A stretch of 54,728 nucleotides of DNA from contig CBFGTV010000015.1 in assembly GCA_965652145.1 (NCBI GenBank), forward strand, positions 1 to 54,728, written 5' to 3'. Shown piece after piece: positions 33,381-43,380 of the stretch (the first letter of the stretch is position 1; every line of letters starts with the position of its first letter). Source of the DNA: CBFGTV01 sp965652145. Lineage in GTDB: Bacteria > Bacillota > Clostridia > Peptostreptococcales > Natronincolaceae. Below the pieces are notes generated by a model. The model did not search any database, was not told the DNA's origin, and was given only the letters and a program-made list of their open reading frames with translations. Made by a program: the position numbers and the translations under genes.

Positions 33381-34468
33381 AATCCTATCTCCTTCATTTT
33401 TTGATTGATTGCTTCTATTGACATAAAGGGATTGATGGTATTTTCATGGGATAGGGCCAGGTTTGAGGCTGCCGCCGCCATATGTGCCCTTTCCTTTAGT
33501 TCGATTCCCTTTAAAAAACCATATACCAATGCAGCCGTAAAGGCATCCCCTGCACCGGTGGCATTTACCACCTTCACCTCTGGCAATCTCAGATGGGCTT
33601 CTGAACTGCCATCAGCATAATAAATTCCATCCTTACCAAGGGTTATGAAAATTTCTTTGACGCCTGTGTCAAGCAAATACTTGGCGGCCCTTTTTACATC
33701 GGCTAAATCTTTAATTTTAATACCGGTTAAAACCTCTGCCTCCAGGCGATTAGGCTTAACTGTATGGAACAGTCCAATAAAATCTTTAATTTTTTCAGCC
33801 TTTGCCACCGAAACAGTATCTAAAAAGAAGGCCGGTGACTTGAAATTTGAAACAATATACTCAATTGTATCTCTGGGAATATTGGTGTCAATCACAGTGA
33901 CCTGGGCATTTTCAATGATGTGCCTGTTTTCCTTGATATAATCCACCGACAGTCGATCCATAATTTCCATGTCGGCAATGGCTGCTTGCATATCACCCTG
34001 GCCATCTAAAATTGAAAGATAGGTGGAGGTCCGTTGATCCTTTAAAACCAGGGCAGCTTCCATGTCAAGGCCTATTTGCCTGGCTTCCTCTAAGATTTTA
34101 CTGCCGTAGAGATCCCCCCCCACCACAGTCAACAGCTTTGTCATTAAGCCCAGCTTAACCATGTTTTCAGCAATATTTCTGCCTACTCCCCCTAACGAAA
34201 GCTTGACAGACCCTGGGTTAGAATCTCTGAATCGAAAGGTCCCCCCAGGGAAGCCCTGAATATCCATATTGGCTCCCCCCACCATACATACATAGGGGTC
34301 CTCCTGTACCACATAGCCCTTTCCTTTAATATAGCCCTTTTTAATAAGATTTGTTATATGAACCGCCGCTGAAGAACGGGTAATACCTAATTCCTCTGCC
34401 AATTCCCTTTGAGAAATCAAAGGGTTCTGACGAATTAACCGTAGTATTTCCTCTTCACGATTTGTCAT
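33374..34468 (-). CDS. psuK: Pseudouridine kinase (PfkB family) with N-terminal winged helix
   Basis: A 364-residue protein. Residues 1-55 form a winged helix-turn-helix (LISQRELAEELGITRSSAAV). The remainder is a ribokinase/PfkB sugar kinase starting at CMVGGANMDI and containing the catalytic GAGDAF motif near residue 306. With psuG downstream it phosphorylates pseudouridine. The fused DNA-binding domain suggests that the kinase also regulates its own operon, as proposed for similar fusions. The promoter lies at 34514-34542. Confidence 0.9.
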   Translation of the reverse strand: MTNREEEILRLIRQNPLISQRELAEELGITRSSAAVHITNLIKKGYIKGKGYVVQEDPYVCMVGGANMDIQGFPGGTFRFRDSNPGSVKLSLGGVGRNIAENMVKLGLMTKLLTVVGGDLYGSKILEEARQIGLDMEAALVLKDQRTSTYLSILDGQGDMQAAIADMEIMDRLSVDYIKENRHIIENAQVTVIDTNIPRDTIEYIVSNFKSPAFFLDTVSVAKAEKIKDFIGLFHTVKPNRLEAEVLTGIKIKDLADVKRAAKYLLDTGVKEIFITLGKDGIYYADGSSEAHLRLPEVKVVNATGAGDAFTAALVYGFLKGIELKERAHMAAAASNLALSHENTINPFMSIEAINQKMKEIGLC

Positions 34469-34513
34469 AGTTCACCTCCTAAGCATTTGTTTAGTTTCTA
34501 ATCTTATGTTTAT

Positions 34514-34542
34514 ATTATACTGCTCCTTCACCCATATTACAA
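34514..34542 (-). promoter_or_regulatory. psuKG promoter
   Basis: Minus strand: TTGTAA (plus 34537-34542), a 17-bp spacer and perfect TATAAT (plus 34514-34519), about 45 bp before the psuK start. Confidence 0.68.
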
Positions 34543-34602
34543 CTATTTTTTCTTAAACAGGGTTTATCTGATTAACAATGATTATACAAAATATTTTTAA
34601 CC

Positions 34603-34633
34603 AAAAAAAGGATTACCCATTAGCAGGTAATCC
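34603..34633 (-). terminator. Terminator of the SLH protease gene
   Basis: GGATTACC/GGTAATCC with an 8-nt loop (34610-34617 with 34626-34633) is followed by seven Us on the minus strand. Confidence 0.87.
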
Positions 34634-34644
34634 TCTTATCTAAC

Positions 34645-37600
34645 TTATAGTTTATTTAATCTCTGTAGCAGCCGATAAATCGTAACGGCTGCCTGGGCCC
34701 TGGTGGCTGTTTGTCGGGGGGCAAAGGTTGTTGCATCCATTCCTGTCATCAGGCCCCGGGCTACTGCTTCATTGATTGGTTCCACCGCCCATGAAGAAAT
34801 ATACTCCGTATCACTGTATTGTTTTCTGATGGCAGCCCCGTCTGTTGTAATGGGAGCAGGGTGATAGCCTTCACTATATTTCAGGGCTCGTATCAGCATG
34901 GTGGCCATGGCCTCACGGCTGATTTGATCATCTGGATTAAAGCTTCCATCATGCCCCATCACCAGACCGGCCCTGGCTGCGGCTTCCACCTCTATTGCAA
35001 ACCACTGATTGGCCTGTACGTCTTTAAATAGTCCCTGGAAAGGCTCCTGGGGCAGATTCAAGGCCCTGACCAACAAGGCTGCAAACTGGGCTCTAGTGAT
35101 ATTGCCATTGGGGTCAAATATATCATCGCTGATTCCCCGGGTAATATGCCTTGCAGTAGTTACCATAACTTCATCCTTCGCCCAATGGTTCATCATGTCT
35201 TGATAGATTTTTTCATAGTATAGCACTCCATAGGTGCCCAAGCTGTCAACCTCAGCAGTCATGGCTCCTTCTCGATTGATGCTGCCTCCCACATAAATCC
35301 ATTGGTTGATTCTCTCGATATATTTGTATACTCCCATCAGCCTCTTATCTTTCTGGTTTACTTTATCTAAGGGGAATATCAGGGTGATAGGCTGATTAAG
35401 GGAACGATCAGGGTCAAACACTAGACTATATACATCGGTAACAGTTTGATAGCCCTGGGAACGACCGCCTTCCTTGGCCCTTAATAGGACCTCCTTATCT
35501 AATTCCTGGGCTGACATAAGGGTATTTTCAGACAAAGCTCCTGCCGGAAAATGAATTGACAGCCTTCCTTCCACCATTTCTACCAGGCCCCCATCTCGCC
35601 CTATTTCCTTACCAGCTTTAGGTGTTTCCTGCTGTCTTGACCTGCTGGTTCCCGAAGAGCCAGTGCGGGAGCTTCTGGAGTTATCAGAGCTATCAGGCTT
35701 CTCAGGCTCATCGGGTTTATTTACTTGATTGTCTAGCTGCCTTGAAGATAAATTTCCTGCAATATCTTCCGCCACCACCACAATGCTGTCCTGTTCACTG
35801 ATTCCGGGAAGCTGAAGGGTATTGTCCATGGTCTCCTTTACTATGTCACCATTTACAAAGATCGTATAACCAAATAGGTCGCTGTTATCTACTTCCCATT
35901 TTAAGGTATCTCCTTCAATTCTCAGGTTACTGATTTTTAGTGGTGTTAAGTCTACCTTTACAGGGATTTTATAGGATTGGGTACTGATGGGTCGAATATG
36001 ATCATAATGAATTTTTGTAATCACCTTGAAGTAGTATTGCCCCTCGGGAACTATGTTTCCTTGCTGATCCGTTCCGTCCCAGCTAAATAATGCGGGGTAC
36101 TGGGTTAAGGGCGATGATGCCAATACATTTTTCCTGATTCCTTCTTCAAAGGGCTTTGTCCCGTCGGGATTAGTAAACTGACCATTGTCAAACAGCTCCT
36201 TTACCACCTGATCCTTTTCATCCACGATCACTAGCTTAAATTCTCTGGCATTTCTCAACAGGGTATAAACCGCCTGGGCACTATCCTTAAAATCGGTAAA
36301 GGGTGAAATGGCTATAGTGTCCTTTGAAAATTCCCCTTTCATATTGAAGCCCAGTCCCACCATATGCCGATAATTATCCAGCAGAAAATCAGTGGGGTAG
36401 CCTTCTATATTATATAAATTCAGCATGTCATTGTCATATAACCCTGTATATTCAGTATAGCTGTCACCTTCCCAAAAAGCAGTGTCAATGGTTTTTGGCC
36501 GATTCCAGTCGCCATAAAAGCCTGCAAAGGGAACCGATAGGGTGGGGTATTCATTTGTTAAGGACCTCAGTTCTATAAAGCCTTCAACGAAGCTCTCTGG
36601 TTCAAGATAGACCTCAGATAAATCCAACTGGAAGGTCAAAGTATTAATTTCACCAGCAGAAGCGTAGACAAGGCCTGTTACGGTATCATCATGGTCCCCG
36701 GTTGAACTAAGCAGCTTAAGCTCTGCATTCACCAAGGGCCTTGTCTTCATTGTTAAAAAGCCGTCCTGCTTGTCGTCGGTATATACCGAAGAATAGACAA
36801 CATAGGGAACCGAAAGCTCCGCCTCATTAATGGTGCTTAAGTTTAATTCAAAGGTTTGAGTAACATCATCCCTTAAGGTTACAGCCCCACTCTTTCTTGT
36901 ATAATCGCCAATGCGATGATCATCAGTGATATTAGTATAAACATAGGCTGGGGTCTGTACTGCTCGGTCCAGCTTCATCAGTCCCGCCCCCTGCCTTCTC
37001 GGAGAATAGGGAAGATGACTATTATCTGGATCAAGAATAATCTCTGATGTATTCATCAACATTAATTTAATGAATTCCACCTGATCACGATTTTGAGATA
37101 GATCGAAGTGCTTTCTTAAATACTGAACCAATAGAGCTGACCCACCGGTCACATGGGGGGCGGCCATGGATGTCCCACTCATATTGGTGTATAGATCATT
37201 ATTGGATAAAGACCAAACATTAGCCCCCGGTGCAGTAATTTCAGGCTTGAAGGCCAGGTCTGAGGTTAATCCCCAGGAGGTGGAGCCTGCCATTCGGGTG
37301 CGGTTTCCATTGATCTCCTCACCAAATTTGCCTGCAAATTTTACTGTTGCATTACCTGAATCAACCAGCTTATGAAGCTCAACCCCTGCTGTTCTACCCA
37401 CAAAAACTGCCGGAATGGTTCCATCTTCTGGATAGGCCATGCTTAAGAGCTCGTCCCCTCCAGCAGCATTATTATAGACAATGACTCCAATGGCTCCCTG
37501 GGCCTCGGCCATGGCAATTTTTTCGACAAAGGAATAAACACCCCTTTCAACCAGGGCCACCTTGCCGGTAAAATCCTTGCCTTCATAATCTGCCTCTTCA

Positions 37601-38883
37601 CCGCCAAAGCCTGCATATTCAATTTCTAAATCTTCTTTGTTAAAGTGAATAATGGCATTGGGTCCCGAATTGGTATATTGAGCCCGGCGATTATTTCCAT
37701 ATTCCATAAAATATGAGGTTACATAATCATTTTCATAGGAGGCCACCTGAATCGTATCGTACCACAGACCAGGTGAACCAACCAAGCCTATATCAGGATT
37801 TTCTGCATAGGGCGGATAGCTCCATAAGGTGGAAAAAGCTGAATTTCCTGCTGAAACTGCCACTACAACCCCCTGGTCTACTGCATAGCTGATGGCTTGA
37901 TGATAGGGCCTGTCGGGGTCTAAAAAGGCCGCTGTTGATCCCAGGCTCATATTGATGACATCGGCTTCAAAGGTTACTGCGTGGAGAATACCCGCCACGA
38001 TATCGTCCTCATAGGCATATTCATCGTAGTCTGAAAAGACCTTTTCGGCCAATATCTGGGCATTGGGAGCAATCCCCTTGATTCGCCCATTTCCAGCAGC
38101 GGTTCCGGCAACGTGGATACCGTGGTTAGAACGATAGCCTGTAACGTCGTTGTCCTTATCAGCCCAATCATAGCCAGTAGGCACCTTACTGTTATAATAT
38201 ACCTCCTCAACGTCAGTTTCTTTGGCCAATTTATTAAATTTATCCTCGGTAATCTTCACATCCACACCATCCAGATCTTCCCAATCAGTGTGGTCTGGGT
38301 CTACCCCGGAATCCAGAATGGCGATAACGGTGCCATCTCCATAAAGCCCTTCCACCTCCACAAGCTCATCTGTATTGATAATCTTCCTGCTATTGCTCAT
38401 ATCAAGGGTAAAGCGCTCTGCAATGTACACCTGCTTCACGTTTCTTTGTCTTTCAAGGGTAGCCACATTTTGATATTCAGTTTCGGCACTAAAGCCATAA
38501 AAGCCCTGTACAAACTGGTGCCTTGCTTCTAAATCAACAACCTGCTTTACATCTTCAATGATTCTTGACTGCTCTGACATGGTTTGATTAAGCAAATCTT
38601 TGCTCTTTAATCCATAGGGCACCGGCTTTCCATGTAATTCAACGATTATCCTTACCTGTTGGTCTGGCTCAAATTTTCTGCTGTTTTCCCCTGGAAACAT
38701 CTCTTGATTCTTTCTTTCTGATAAATCAATTTCTTCAAGCAAGCCCTTTCTAGCTTCCTGAACCTGCTGTAAATAAAGTTCTGCATCTGTTTCAGCCACA
38801 GGGTCCTTCCCATAGGCCCAATTAAAACTCACCATCAACAACATAGCTACTAAAAAAACAGATATGATTCTCTTTCTCTTCAC
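34645..38883 (-). CDS. Cell-surface subtilisin-like serine protease with SLH domains
   Basis: A 1412-residue secreted S8 protease. Order of parts: signal peptide (1-25), I9-type propeptide (about 70-160), catalytic domain with D191 (AILDSGVD), H254 (HGIHVAG), oxyanion N346 (SAGN) and S572 (GTSMAAPHV). A PA insert (about 410-520) sits within it. Fn3-like and FlgD-like Ig domains follow, then a Ser/Arg-rich linker near 1060-1085 and three C-terminal SLH repeats (about 1230-1412) that anchor to secondary cell-wall polymer. The layout resembles Vpr and lactocepins. The GTG start has GGGGG 8 nt upstream. It probably degrades external protein for amino acid supply; the substrate is unknown. Confidence 0.9.
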   Translation of the reverse strand: MKRKRIISVFLVAMLLMVSFNWAYGKDPVAETDAELYLQQVQEARKGLLEEIDLSERKNQEMFPGENSRKFEPDQQVRIIVELHGKPVPYGLKSKDLLNQTMSEQSRIIEDVKQVVDLEARHQFVQGFYGFSAETEYQNVATLERQRNVKQVYIAERFTLDMSNSRKIINTDELVEVEGLYGDGTVIAILDSGVDPDHTDWEDLDGVDVKITEDKFNKLAKETDVEEVYYNSKVPTGYDWADKDNDVTGYRSNHGIHVAGTAAGNGRIKGIAPNAQILAEKVFSDYDEYAYEDDIVAGILHAVTFEADVINMSLGSTAAFLDPDRPYHQAISYAVDQGVVVAVSAGNSAFSTLWSYPPYAENPDIGLVGSPGLWYDTIQVASYENDYVTSYFMEYGNNRRAQYTNSGPNAIIHFNKEDLEIEYAGFGGEEADYEGKDFTGKVALVERGVYSFVEKIAMAEAQGAIGVIVYNNAAGGDELLSMAYPEDGTIPAVFVGRTAGVELHKLVDSGNATVKFAGKFGEEINGNRTRMAGSTSWGLTSDLAFKPEITAPGANVWSLSNNDLYTNMSGTSMAAPHVTGGSALLVQYLRKHFDLSQNRDQVEFIKLMLMNTSEIILDPDNSHLPYSPRRQGAGLMKLDRAVQTPAYVYTNITDDHRIGDYTRKSGAVTLRDDVTQTFELNLSTINEAELSVPYVVYSSVYTDDKQDGFLTMKTRPLVNAELKLLSSTGDHDDTVTGLVYASAGEINTLTFQLDLSEVYLEPESFVEGFIELRSLTNEYPTLSVPFAGFYGDWNRPKTIDTAFWEGDSYTEYTGLYDNDMLNLYNIEGYPTDFLLDNYRHMVGLGFNMKGEFSKDTIAISPFTDFKDSAQAVYTLLRNAREFKLVIVDEKDQVVKELFDNGQFTNPDGTKPFEEGIRKNVLASSPLTQYPALFSWDGTDQQGNIVPEGQYYFKVITKIHYDHIRPISTQSYKIPVKVDLTPLKISNLRIEGDTLKWEVDNSDLFGYTIFVNGDIVKETMDNTLQLPGISEQDSIVVVAEDIAGNLSSRQLDNQVNKPDEPEKPDSSDNSRSSRTGSSGTSRSRQQETPKAGKEIGRDGGLVEMVEGRLSIHFPAGALSENTLMSAQELDKEVLLRAKEGGRSQGYQTVTDVYSLVFDPDRSLNQPITLIFPLDKVNQKDKRLMGVYKYIERINQWIYVGGSINREGAMTAEVDSLGTYGVLYYEKIYQDMMNHWAKDEVMVTTARHITRGISDDIFDPNGNITRAQFAALLVRALNLPQEPFQGLFKDVQANQWFAIEVEAAARAGLVMGHDGSFNPDDQISREAMATMLIRALKYSEGYHPAPITTDGAAIRKQYSDTEYISSWAVEPINEAVARGLMTGMDATTFAPRQTATRAQAAVTIYRLLQRLNKL

Positions 38884-39297
38884 TCTAAATACCCCCTTTT
38901 ATAAAATATAAAGCTGCTACCCTCCTTTAATTTAATTTCACAACCATAGTTTTAAAATTATAAATTAATATAATATTAATACATTTTTGGTTGGCATGTA
39001 CATACTTTTATGGGATTATTTTGAAACAAATTCCTTCATCTATCTACTATTTTTAACAGCATTAATGAATAAAGTTCTTCTAAACAATTGTATTCCATTT
39101 AGTCTTTAGTTTTTGACAATATCTTTCGACTAATTTTGATAGTATACCTACTACCCTCGTTATTGGAAAATAATAAGGCAAACTATTCGCCCAATAACTC
39201 CCTTATCAAATAACTTATAATTGCTTATGAAAAGGTTAGGTTTCAAGCTATATTTATGTGTTATAATAGGATAAAAAGTAAGCTAGGAGGAATAACA
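38884..39297. other. AT-rich divergent intergenic region
   Basis: This 414-bp gap lies between the divergent protease and fprA genes. A minus-strand TATAAT (plus 38957-38962) may serve the protease but lacks a clear -35. The fprA promoter is at 39259-39267. I see no RNA gene or convincing ORF. Confidence 0.5.
39259..39267 (+). promoter_or_regulatory. Extended -10 promoter of fprA
   Basis: TGTTATAAT is a perfect extended -10, giving a predicted transcript start near 39274. Any start codon upstream of that (such as the ATG at 39256) would not be transcribed. Confidence 0.62.
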
Positions 39298-40503
39298 TTG
39301 GTTACCACAGTAAAAATAACGGATTCAATTCATTTTATCGGGGTAAATGATCGAGAAACCCATCTTTTTGAAAACCTATGGCCCTTAGACAAAGGGGTTT
39401 CCTATAATGCCTATTTGATAGACGATGAAAAGGTGGCGATTATTGATACCGTCAAAAATACTAAAATGGACGCCTTTTTACAAAAAATTGAAGGGCTGAT
39501 TGGAGACCGGCCTGTTGATTACTTAATTATTAACCATATGGAGCCAGATCATTCCGGAGCCATTACGGCAGTAAAGGACAAATACCCCAATCTATCCATT
39601 GTAGGTAATAAGAAAACCTTTGAGATACTGGAAAACTTCTACGGAAAAATGGACAACTATTATGTCATTAATGATGAGGATGTATTGGACCTAGGGAAGC
39701 ACCAGCTTCGATTTTATTTAACGCCGATGGTACACTGGCCAGAAACTATGATGACCTATGAAATAAACCATGGTCTTTTATTTTCCGGTGATGCCTTTGG
39801 GGGCTTTGGTACCCTAGACGGGGGAGTCTTTGACGATGAGGTGAACCTGGAATTTTATACCGATGAAATTAGACGCTATTATTCCAATATTGTAGGAAAA
39901 TATGGAGCAATGGTACAAAAGGCCCTTAAAAAGCTAAAGGCCGCCAATATTGATATTCGAGTGGTGGCCTCTACCCATGGCCCCATTTGGCGAACCCAGC
40001 CCCAATGTATTATTGACTACTATGATCAATGGTCCAAGTGCGAAACCGAGGAGGGAGTTGTCATTGTCTATGGCTCCATGTATGGTAACACCCAAAAGAT
40101 GGCGGATTTCATTGCCAGAAAGCTCTCAGAAAAGGGAATAAAAAATATACGAATTTATGACGCTTCAAAAACCCACGTCTCTTATATCATCAGTGATATA
40201 TGGCGATTTAAGGGTGTGATCCTGGGAAGCTGCGCCTATAATACAGGTCTGTTTCCTGCCATGGAAACGGTTATTCATAAGATTGAAAATGCTCAACTGA
40301 AGGACCGATACCTGGGGATTTTCGGTACTGCCTCCTGGAGCGGCGGCGGAGTTTCTAACCTGACAAAGTTTGCAGAAAGAATTAAATGGGAAACTGTGGG
40401 CCAAGCTGTGGAAGCAAAATCCTCTCCTAAGAAGGAAGAATTTGAGCTATGCCAGCAGATGGCAGCAGAAATGGCCGATAGGCTCCTTGCAGACAGAAAA
40501 TAA
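39298..40503 (+). CDS. fprA: Flavodiiron protein (A-type flavoprotein)
   Basis: A 401-residue enzyme reducing oxygen to water and/or nitric oxide to nitrous oxide, protecting anaerobes from oxidative and nitrosative stress. The N-terminal metallo-beta-lactamase-like domain has diiron ligands in HMEPDH (80-85). The C-terminal flavodoxin domain binds FMN (YGSMYGNTQKMA near 258). A TTG start is chosen because AGGAGG lies 7 nt upstream and the extended -10 promoter at 39259-39267 rules out the earlier ATG. There is no rubredoxin fusion, so the electron donor is encoded elsewhere. Confidence 0.92.
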   Translation: MVTTVKITDSIHFIGVNDRETHLFENLWPLDKGVSYNAYLIDDEKVAIIDTVKNTKMDAFLQKIEGLIGDRPVDYLIINHMEPDHSGAITAVKDKYPNLSIVGNKKTFEILENFYGKMDNYYVINDEDVLDLGKHQLRFYLTPMVHWPETMMTYEINHGLLFSGDAFGGFGTLDGGVFDDEVNLEFYTDEIRRYYSNIVGKYGAMVQKALKKLKAANIDIRVVASTHGPIWRTQPQCIIDYYDQWSKCETEEGVVIVYGSMYGNTQKMADFIARKLSEKGIKNIRIYDASKTHVSYIISDIWRFKGVILGSCAYNTGLFPAMETVIHKIENAQLKDRYLGIFGTASWSGGGVSNLTKFAERIKWETVGQAVEAKSSPKKEEFELCQQMAAEMADRLLADRK

Positions 40504-40548
40504 AAAAGGAAGGCTTTCTGGTAACTACCCGGAAAGCCTTCCTTTTTT
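40502..40548. terminator. Bidirectional terminator between fprA and the CuAO-N gene
   Basis: A long stem, AAAAAAGGAAGGCTTTC with its complement (40502-40518 with 40532-40548), has a 13-nt loop. The A/U flanks give a U-run in both directions. Confidence 0.88.
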
Positions 40549-40557
40549 TCATATATT

Positions 40558-41607
40558 CTATTCCATAACCTCTCCATTATCAATTACAATTTGCTCTTCC
40601 AATACATAAGCATTGTTCATCTCTGCTACCGTTTTGAAAAATTGAAGGGGTACATAGGTCATTCCTTCCACCAGCTCAGGAGCTGATTCCAGCTCCAGAG
40701 CAGTATCCTGCTTAGTATAGGTGCTGTCCCCTATTTTTAAGGTAATGTCATCACTCAGAACCACTTTTTGCTCTTTTTCATTCCAGCTTACCTCAAAATC
40801 TAAAGCTTCGGCTATGGCCCTCAGGGGAACCATCACAGTCCCCTTTTCATTGGCATAGGCCTTAGGTGCCTCTATCTGTTGATCTTCAACAATAATATCC
40901 ATTGTAGAAACATCCCACAATAAATCCTGTTCATCCTCCAAATCCTCTACAGGTGCCTCGATATCCTCATTCATTACCACAATTTTGCTGGGGCTGGTTT
41001 GGGCCGGCAGGCTTTTGGTTGTGGCTCCATAGAATACAATCAATTTTCTATTTTGAAGCTCACCCTCAAAGGCCTCCCCCTCCTGGGTAATTATTTTAGT
41101 ATCTTCAGCAATATTCAGCTTTAATGATTGATCCCGGCTCAATAGATCTTGATCGAAAAGATCGGCCTTGATATTTACCTTTTCATCCTGAAAGTCAACG
41201 GAAACAATTTTCGCATTATACTGAGCAGGATAAATCATTAGCATTGGTGCATCGGTTTCGTAATAGCCCGTTACTTCAGCACCCAGAGTAATTTTATTGT
41301 CATTAATATAGTAGGTATCCTCGGATACAATTAAATTTGCCTGCTGCCCGTCTTCATTTTCCAATAGTACAAACCGGGCCCCTTTTACACCTTCAAAGTC
41401 CCTTATTTCCTTTACTGTCCCCGTAAAACTGCTGTAATAGCTATATACTGATTCACTTAGCTCAATGCTAATGGGCATAGCATTTATTATTTTTGCTTGA
41501 TCATCATTGGCTGGCAAGATTTCTAATTGATTTCCCAGGGCTGCAAAGCTTGAAAAGGGTAAAATTGCCACCAGTGAAGCCCCTGCAATGATTCTTTTTA
41601 GCTTCAT
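40558..41607 (-). CDS. Secreted protein with C-terminal copper-amine-oxidase-N domain
   Basis: A 349-residue protein. The start at 41607 is chosen: AGGAGG lies just upstream and a signal peptide begins there (MKLKRIIAGASLVAILPFSS). An earlier ATG would add 22 non-signal residues. The middle (about 50-210) resembles the repeated beta strands of surface proteins. The C-terminal ~110 residues match the Cu_amine_oxidN1 module (VPLRAIAEALDFEVSWN, YVPLQFF), a cell-surface, probably wall-associated domain that is not itself an oxidase. Function unknown. It lies downstream of ilvB with no obvious terminator between them. Confidence 0.78.
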   Translation of the reverse strand: MKLKRIIAGASLVAILPFSSFAALGNQLEILPANDDQAKIINAMPISIELSESVYSYYSSFTGTVKEIRDFEGVKGARFVLLENEDGQQANLIVSEDTYYINDNKITLGAEVTGYYETDAPMLMIYPAQYNAKIVSVDFQDEKVNIKADLFDQDLLSRDQSLKLNIAEDTKIITQEGEAFEGELQNRKLIVFYGATTKSLPAQTSPSKIVVMNEDIEAPVEDLEDEQDLLWDVSTMDIIVEDQQIEAPKAYANEKGTVMVPLRAIAEALDFEVSWNEKEQKVVLSDDITLKIGDSTYTKQDTALELESAPELVEGMTYVPLQFFKTVAEMNNAYVLEEQIVIDNGEVME

Positions 41608-41631
41608 AGATTGTTCCTCCTTGTTGTTTAT

Positions 41632-41652
41632 TCTCAGTTTATTAGACTGAGA
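41632..41652 (-). other. Small inverted repeat between ilvB and the CuAO-N gene
   Basis: TCTCAGT/ACTGAGA with a 7-nt loop (41632-41638 with 41646-41652) lies upstream of the CuAO-N gene. It has no U-tail, so it is a weak terminator at best or a leader hairpin or operator. Confidence 0.35.
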
Positions 41653-41689
41653 CAGGAGGAAATAAGTTCCCATTAATCAAGATATTTAA

Positions 41690-43363
41690 TTATTTTTCTT
41701 CTGCTTCCGTAATTAAGTCCTTGATTAATGCACCGGGAGGAACAATCGGAAATACCATTTCATCACGATCAATTTCACAGTTAATTACCACTGGCCCCTC
41801 GGCCTCCATGGCTTCCCTTAAAACCGATTCAACCTCTTGCGGCTTTGTAATTTGTAGGCCCTTGGCACCAAAGGCTTCTGCCAGCATGGGGATATTAGTT
41901 GACTGCTCAAGGCTTGTTTGGGAATAACGGTTTTCGAAGAACAGGCTTTGCCATTGTCTTACCATACCTAGAACATGGTTGTTCAGCACCACAACAATGA
42001 TGGGCAGCCGATATTTCACAGCGGTGGACAGTTCATTACAGTTCATATGAAAGGAACCATCGCCTGCAATGTTAAATACCCTTTTATGGGGCTGGGCCAG
42101 CTTCACACCGATGGCAGCCCCCAAACCAAAGCCCATGGTTCCCAGCCCCCCTGGGGTAATAAAGCTGCGGGGCTCGGTATAATCAAAGTATTGGGCGGCC
42201 CATATTTGATTCTGCCCCACCTCAGTGGTAATGATGGCCTTTCCCTGGGTTAGCTCATGGATTTTCTCAATAATATATTGAGGCCTTAATATCCCATTCT
42301 GACCATAGCTTAGGGGATACTGGCTTTTCCATTGCTGAATTTGATCAATCCATTCCCTTGACCTGACGGGAATGACCCCTTCCCTAATACGATTGAGTAT
42401 TTCCTTAATCGGGCCGATTAGAGAGAGTCGTGTTCTGATATTCTTATTGGTTTCAGCCGGGTCGATGTCAATATGAATAATCTCAGCCCTGGGGGCAAAG
42501 CCTGATACATTGCTGATGACCCGATCGCTGAATCTGGTACCCACCGCAATTAAAAGATCACATTCTGTTACTGCCAAATTGGAGGCCTTTGTACCATGCA
42601 TTCCCACCATCCCCGTATGAAGAGGATGGTTCCCTGGAAAGCCCCCCAAGCCCATTAAGCTGGAGGTCAGGGGTGCTTGAATTAATTCCACCAGCTCCTT
42701 TAATTCTTTGCTGGACTGCGATCGAATGACCCCACCGCCAATATAAAACAAGGGTCTTTGGGCTTTATTAATCATCTCCAGGGCCTGATCTATTTCAGTT
42801 GGGTTATACCGAGCCGCTCCCTCGGCTATTGTATTGGGGCTTTCATACTCATAATTAGTGCTTTGGGCTGTTATATTCTTCGGTATATCAATTAAAACAG
42901 GCCCCGGCCTTCCCTCCTGGGCAATGTAAAAGGCCCTTCGCATAGTGGCTGCCAGCTCGTCAATATTTTTAACAATAAAATTATGCTTGGTAATTGGCAT
43001 GGTAATTCCCGTAATATCCACTTCTTGAAAGCTGTCCTTTCCCAGAAGGGATTGGGCAACATTACCCGTAATGGCCACCAGGGGAATGGAATCTAAAAAG
43101 GCCGTAGCAATTCCTGTTACAAGATTAGTAGCCCCAGGGCCAGAGGTGGCTAAACAGACCCCTACCTTCCCGGTGGCCCTGGCATAGCCATCGGCGGCAT
43201 GGGCCGCCCCTTGCTCATGGGCGGTTAAAATGTGCCTGATTTCCCCTTCACGGTAAAGGGCATCATAGATATGAATAACAGCTCCCCCGGGAAAACCGAA
43301 TATGGTATCTACTTTTTGCTCCTTAAGGCATTCTATAATAATTTCAGCGCCAGTCAGTTCCAT
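41690..43363 (-). CDS. ilvB: Acetolactate synthase, catalytic (large) subunit
   Basis: A 557-residue thiamine-diphosphate enzyme condensing pyruvate with pyruvate or 2-oxobutyrate, the first common step of valine/leucine and isoleucine synthesis. The N-terminal TPP glutamate lies in TAHEQGAAHAADGYAR, and the C-terminal GDGSFHMN plus Asn-rich stretch binds metal and diphosphate. Unusually it is the last gene of the operon, while its regulatory subunit ilvN is the first. Confidence 0.94.
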   Translation of the reverse strand: MELTGAEIIIECLKEQKVDTIFGFPGGAVIHIYDALYREGEIRHILTAHEQGAAHAADGYARATGKVGVCLATSGPGATNLVTGIATAFLDSIPLVAITGNVAQSLLGKDSFQEVDITGITMPITKHNFIVKNIDELAATMRRAFYIAQEGRPGPVLIDIPKNITAQSTNYEYESPNTIAEGAARYNPTEIDQALEMINKAQRPLFYIGGGVIRSQSSKELKELVELIQAPLTSSLMGLGGFPGNHPLHTGMVGMHGTKASNLAVTECDLLIAVGTRFSDRVISNVSGFAPRAEIIHIDIDPAETNKNIRTRLSLIGPIKEILNRIREGVIPVRSREWIDQIQQWKSQYPLSYGQNGILRPQYIIEKIHELTQGKAIITTEVGQNQIWAAQYFDYTEPRSFITPGGLGTMGFGLGAAIGVKLAQPHKRVFNIAGDGSFHMNCNELSTAVKYRLPIIVVVLNNHVLGMVRQWQSLFFENRYSQTSLEQSTNIPMLAEAFGAKGLQITKPQEVESVLREAMEAEGPVVINCEIDRDEMVFPIVPPGALIKDLITEAEEK

Positions 43364-43380
43364 TCTTTTACCTCCTCGTT

